From Eustoma russellianum (Eukaryota > Streptophyta > Magnoliopsida > Gentianales > Gentianaceae): DNA of 64,000 bases. Made by a program: the position numbers and the translations under genes. The stretch spans positions 2,705,925-2,769,924 of the forward strand of contig AP025053.1 of NCBI GenBank assembly GCA_036186865.1, read 5' to 3'. Each line of letters opens with the position of its first letter. Within the stretch, counting starts at the first letter, position 1. Of this stretch, positions 59,901 to 64,000 are shown piece by piece. Below the pieces are notes generated by a model that was given only the letters and a program-made list of their open reading frames with translations, made no database searches and was not told where the DNA came from.

Positions 59901-60936
59901 CTTCAAGATCAATGAAGGCGACAAGTGTGTGTACATTAAGAGCACACAGAGTGCATATGTGATAGTATGTCTCTATGTAGACGACATGCTTATCATGGGC
60001 AGCACTCGTGACATCATCTTAAGTACAAAGAAGATGTTAACACGAAACTTTGATATGAAGGACATGGGAGTTGCCAATGTTATTCTAGGAATTAAGATTT
60101 CTAGGGTAACTGAGGGACTCATACTGTCACAAACTCACTATATTGAATCAGTTCTGAAACGGTTCAATATGGATGATGTGAAACCGGTAAAGACCCCGCT
60201 CGACTTAAGTGTGCACTTAAGGAAAAATCGAGGCGAACCTGTAGCTCAGCTAAAATACTCTCAGGTGATCGGGAGTTTGATGTACATAACGAATTGTACA
60301 AGACCAGACTTAGCTTGTTCGGTAAACAAGTCGAGTAGGTTTACCAGTAACCCAAGTGATGATCATTGGAAAGCTCTTAGCAGAGTGATGAGGTATCTGA
60401 AATACACAATGAATCTTGGATTACATTACACGAGATATCCAGCAGTATTAGAAGGATATTGCGATGCAAATTGGGTATCAGATAGTAAGGACTCGAAGTC
60501 CACCAGTGGATACTTGTTCACGGTTGGTGGTGCTGCTGTGTCGTGGAAATCCACGAAACAAACCTGTATAGCTCGGTCCACTATGGAAGGTGAGTTCATA
60601 GCGTTGGACAAATCTGGGGAAGAGGCTGAGTGGCTTCGGAATTTCCTGGAAGATATTCCGTGCTGGCCTAAGCCAATCGCTCCTATTAGCATACACTGTG
60701 ATAGTCAGTCAGCTATAGGACGTGCTCAAAACAGCATCTATAATGGTAAGTCACGACACATACGTCGAAGACATAACACCATTAAACAGTTGATCTCTAA
60801 TGGCGTGATTTCCATTGATTATATAAAATCAATGGAGAATCTTGCGGATCCGCTTACAAAAGGCTTGCCTAGAGATCAGATGTCAAGATTGACAAACGGA
60901 ATGGGACTAAAGCCCAAAATGCAAGGATCTTTGTAA
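56911..60936 (+). pseudogene. copia gag-pol, broken in at least four places
   Basis: Gag starts at ATG 56911 and is interrupted by TGA at 57244-57246; the same frame continues to 58491. That stretch carries the gag core (about 57320-57660), a CCHC knuckle CYNCGKPEHKSSEC (about 57785), the protease box WWVDTGATRHVC (about 57940) and the start of the pre-integrase region (HFHLGHVNY). A frame change at about 58400-58485 leads to the integrase frame ending at 59366 (HTDLCDL, DDCTRYCYVY, IRSDRGGEYD). A second frame change near 59345-59400 leads to the reverse transcriptase, cut by TAA at 59848-59850. The last open frame (59887-60936) has CLYVDDMLIMGS and RNase H. These proteins serve copying and integration of the element itself. 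This copy cannot make an intact polyprotein. Confidence 0.9.
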
Positions 60937-61482
60937 CGGTAACCCAATCTTGTTGACTGGAGATCCCAGAATCTTGGTTCAATGGGACAACTAAGTTATG
61001 AAGGTTCAGTTAGCACTTACTCATTCCGTCGGATAAAAGTGCTGTCTGCAGAGAATTTAGGATAAGCTAAGGCTTTTAATGATGTCCTATATCTTGATAC
61101 GTCAAGTGGAGTATGACAGAATACTCTTGATAGGAATCACCTATGTAAGTGTGAAGTGGAGCCGCTTCTATGAGAAAGTCTAGGGGGCAAGATTTCTCTA
61201 AAACACTTTCTGAAACCAGGTTGTTCATGGCCAAAACGAACACAACCATGAGAACCAAAAGGTTGTTAAAGGAAATATTGTGTGAGTATCATTGTCTTGG
61301 TTCACAACAAAGGCTGACTAGTTCAAGACATCAAGTCACTATTTAGCCGAGTGAATCCGATGGTACATCACTATGAAAGGTTTTAAGCCAGAAGCTACCT
61401 CTTCTCATGCAATATTTTCTTGTCTGACTTCTCCTCAGAGTCTGCATATGCATTTACATTAATTTCCATTCATGTGGGGGAT
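60937..61482 (+). other. copia 3' untranslated region and polypurine tract
   Basis: About 545 bp follow the last pol stop without coding signal, ending CATGTGGGGGAT immediately before the 3' LTR. The tract serves as plus-strand primer in LTR elements. Confidence 0.75.
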
Positions 61483-62721
61483 TGTTGGAGAGTTTAAGGT
61501 TTGGGCTTTGGCCCATCGTTGGAGATTGGAAGATTTGGGCTTTGGCCCGTTAATGAGTGTTGCTAAACTTGGTTGAGCAACGTACTTTGAGAATGAGTTT
61601 CCGATAATGAAATCGAAAACTAATGAATCCTTAATTATCTACGTGACGAGTAGCTAATTTTAGAATGTGGAATCACTCAATTACGATGTTGTGTGAATGT
61701 GAAATTAATGCTCAAAGTGGATGGAAAATATTGTGGATGGGTGACGTGTCACCCTTATGGAGGAATACCACGTTGGATGTGTCCATGTGGCGTAGAAAGC
61801 TTCTGACGGACTTCGATCGATCACATCGATCGATCGATGTCACTTCGATCGATCGATGTCATCGATCGAAGTTGATCAGGAAGCTTCGATCGATTGATTG
61901 ATCGATCAAAGACGATCAGAGGACATCGATCGATCACATCGATCGATCGATGTCTCTTAGATCGATCGACGTGATCGATTGAAGTACTCTGTCCGACATC
62001 GATCGATCACATCGATCGATCGATGTCACTTCGATCGATCGATGTGATCGATCGAAGTCGGACAGCGTGCAGAATCGTTCTGTTTGTGCTGTTAGGTTTC
62101 AAACTTGAAACCAACATTATCCTCCCACAAAAGATAAGATCAATCTGGCTTGATCTAACGGTGGCAGGGAAGGCAGCTTTGATCTAACGGCCGAGATTTA
62201 AACTGTCTTAACCGCCCAACCGAATATGGTTTCCATCTAACGCTCCAGGTTTAAACCTGCTAATCTATCTTCGATCTAAAGGCTGAGATTAAACCTTCCT
62301 AATCTAGATAGGAGGTTTTAATCTAACGGTCTAAATCAAACTTCGGTTTTGATCCGACGATCACGGTACCTTGTTCTCCAACCGACTCCCCTATATAAAG
62401 AAGGCTAAGGTTGCATTCATTAGACACACCTTGCTCTAAGCATTTCATAAGCATTCTGCATTCGTAGCACGTGAGTCTTGCATCTCAGAGAAGTCGGGAC
62501 ACTCTAGCGTTCGAAGGAGTTCAAGTTCAGCAGTGCCGCTCAACTGAACAGGTACTCGTTGTATCCTGGGAGACGATTGCTCACACCGGTTGGACACAGT
62601 ATACCGGAGCAATACGTCTTAAGGACAGAGTCCTTGACTCACCCCGGGTTTGTTTATTTTGTTGTTCCATACGCACACACTAAACGACTGCGTCTTAGTG
62701 CAGGAGTGATTGTCTTCAACA
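61483..62721 (+). repeat. 3' LTR of the copia element
   Basis: Same length as the 5' LTR. Differences include GG.CCC for GACAC near its start, CTCACCCC for CTCGTCCC near 62639, and TGCAGG for TGCCAG near its end. Confidence 0.93.
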
Positions 62722-63334
62722 CTTGCTACGTCAGACGTGAGGTAGGTCGGCTTCAAAACTTTGCTGCGGGTAAGTCTACTTTTGCTTTTTTTTTTATTTC
62801 AATAATCTTCCGAGCTGAGTTATTATTAGAATCATATCTATCATTTGATATGAGAGTATTATATATCTGTCTATCATTCTTTCCTGACACTAATGATGAT
62901 TTTGATGTCGTTAAAATATACAATGTATGCGTTAGTTGTTATTTAAGAATCATTTCTCATATAAATGTAAGTAGAAAAAGAGGTATTGGTACTCTCTCAC
63001 TGATAAAGGCCCGTCGCAATTTTTTGAGAACCAAGGTATGAATGATAAATATTTTTTGTATGTACAACACAAAGGTTTTTTAACAAAAACAAAATGAACG
63101 TAGTTGATTTTATTTTATCTTATATTTGTTCTAGAAACATTTTTTTAAAGAAAATTCCGTAGAAAATTTTAATAAATCTGGTTTGTACTATACGTGGCTA
63201 ACATTTTTTAAAGAAAATTCCGATCAAAATTTTAATAAATCTCGTTTGCGCTATACGTGGCTAAGATGATCATAGCCCTTCACAAACAGTACCTCCATCC
63301 GTAAGCAATTTGGCCAAAGCAATCTGGGCAGTGT
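62722..63334. other. Right flank of the copia element
   Basis: Starts with the CTTGC target duplication and continues the local tandem unit. Near 63135-63240 a segment with TTTTTTAAAGAAAATTCCG...AATTTTAATAAATCT is duplicated. No gene recognised. Confidence 0.5.
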
Positions 63335-63650
63335 AGACAGCACGTTTGGTTGTTGGGTTTCGAAAAAGGAATAGGTATCAAAGAAATGACACTCATTTTT
63401 TGTGTTTAGTTAAAAGGTTTGAGAATCAATATATGAGTTTCGTTTGTGTATCAAACCCATAGATTCATATCCGAGTGAGTTTCACTCGGGTATCAAAACC
63501 CATTCCTCCATCCGACACGCTTCAATGTGTCGCCATTGTGCCATCTTGTGCCGCCACTATGTCGTCACCCCGCCACCTCTCACGCCGCCTGCCATCATCT
63601 CGCCACCACTCTGCCGTCACCATGCTGCAACTCAGCCACTCAAAGAAAAT
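63335..63650. mobile_element. Partial MITE with CCACC minisatellite
   Basis: CACGTTTGGTTGTTGGGTTTCG, GGTATCAAAGAAATGAC and then a GCCGCCAC/CGCCACC repeat core resemble the element at 39871-40560. The right end is not found. Confidence 0.45.
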
Positions 63651-63689
63651 TCTGATTTTCCAATATTGATGCGTTTGTCTCAGGTTTGC

Positions 63690-64000
63690 TCTAAGACGCT
63701 ACTGACGACCTTGGGTCTTCCAATATGCATACCTAATGTACCAATATTCTTTCATGATTGCCACAACCTTGAAATACTTGTTATGCTTAACAGCTCATAA
63801 TTGCACAGTATGTTGCACGTCTTCTTTGGATTTGAACAACATCGTCTCTTTTATGCAATTAAGTTTATTCTCCCTCCAAAGACGATGTATAAGCTCACTG
63901 TGATCATGAATGAGCGTGTCTTTTGTTCGTCTGTAGCCTTCCAAAAGCGAAACATTTTCGTCAAAGTGAAGTACCTCTGGCCGAGGCACCTCTTCTTCAT
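63690..64000 (-). pseudogene. N-terminal relic of a Mutator-like transposase, cut by the window end
   Basis: On the minus strand from the window edge: VPRPEVLHFDENVSLLEGYR, then LNCIKETMLFKSKEDVQHTV. After a stop at 63795-63797 the frame continues AVKHNKYFKVV and EYWYIRYAYWKT. This is the order of the Mutator transposase N-terminal domain, where a F-x-S/T-K-E block is followed by a basic stretch and a W-x-(I/V)-R-C-like strand; the usual Cys reads Tyr here. The remainder would lie upstream on the minus strand, outside the window or lost. Confidence 0.45.

Larger units (their letters stand above)
55528..62721 (+). mobile_element. Ty1/copia LTR retrotransposon, full length, coding-defective
   Basis: 7194 bp with two LTRs of equal length (1239 bp), TGTTG...CAACA ends and the 5-bp target duplication CTTGC (55523-55527 and 62722-62726). 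The order gag, protease, integrase, reverse transcriptase, RNase H defines the copia superfamily. A purine-rich tract (CATGTGGGGGAT, 61471-61482) directly precedes the 3' LTR. No tRNA-type primer-binding site starting TGG follows the 5' LTR. I count about 14 differences between LTRs (about 1.1%), mostly transitions, so the insertion is fairly recent. Confidence 0.93.

Noticed and set aside
1..64000. Search for CRISPR-like, operon-like or biosynthetic gene cluster organisation
   Set aside because: The five intact genes are unrelated housekeeping or signalling genes; repeat arrays lack regular spacers.

Overview
This window is plant nuclear DNA, almost certainly from a core eudicot. It carries intron-rich genes for an LRR receptor kinase, VPS15, a GPI-anchored beta-1,3-glucanase, profilin and Derlin-1, set in AT-rich DNA full of plant-type transposons (Au SINEs, RTE-type LINEs, Ty1/copia, Mutator-like elements). 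Species cannot be fixed from sequence alone. No operons, CRISPR arrays, rRNA or tRNA genes were recognised.

Layout: 1-17.6 kb is a repeat-dominated block. It holds Au SINEs, a 2.28-kb solo LTR that split one Au SINE (target duplication GCGTT), and a 3.3-kb Mutator-like element (5664-8957) carrying two small plus-strand genes and minus-strand transposase relics. A plant-mobile-domain pseudogene, LINE scraps, a copia-type LTR, tRNA-derived SINEs and a composite TA/TG/CG microsatellite follow. Two fold-back MITEs bearing CACGTG lie just upstream of the receptor kinase gene. 17.7-20.8 kb: HSL-type LRR receptor kinase (+, 2 exons, 1005 aa). 20.8-24.1 kb: spacer with repeats and four serial tandem duplications. 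24.1-32.8 kb: VPS15 (-, 11 exons, 1547 aa, one GC-AG intron). 33-41 kb: repeats, including a degraded RTE-type LINE and a GTGG-rich MITE. 41.0-45.1 kb: GH17 glucanase with X8 domain and GPI signal (+, 4 exons, 497 aa). 45.8-47.4 kb: profilin (-, 3 exons, 131 aa). 47.7-49.4 kb: second RTE-type LINE. 49.9-53.5 kb: Derlin-1 (+, 7 exons, 245 aa, last intron U12-type). 55.5-62.7 kb: a complete but coding-defective Ty1/copia element with two 1239-bp LTRs. The right edge holds a MITE fragment and the N-terminal relic of a Mutator transposase.

The five host genes are ordinary eukaryotic genes that do not form a pathway; receptor kinase/VPS15 and glucanase/profilin are convergent pairs, VPS15/glucanase and profilin/Derlin are divergent. 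All exon models were built by hand from reading frames, splice signals and protein-family continuity; each sums to an intact frame. I found no convincing new biological system. The most notable signals are a U12 intron in Derlin-1, a promoter MITE delivering G-boxes, a gene-carrying Mutator element, and a copia element that lacks a normal tRNA primer site but has a 13-nt self-complement there.
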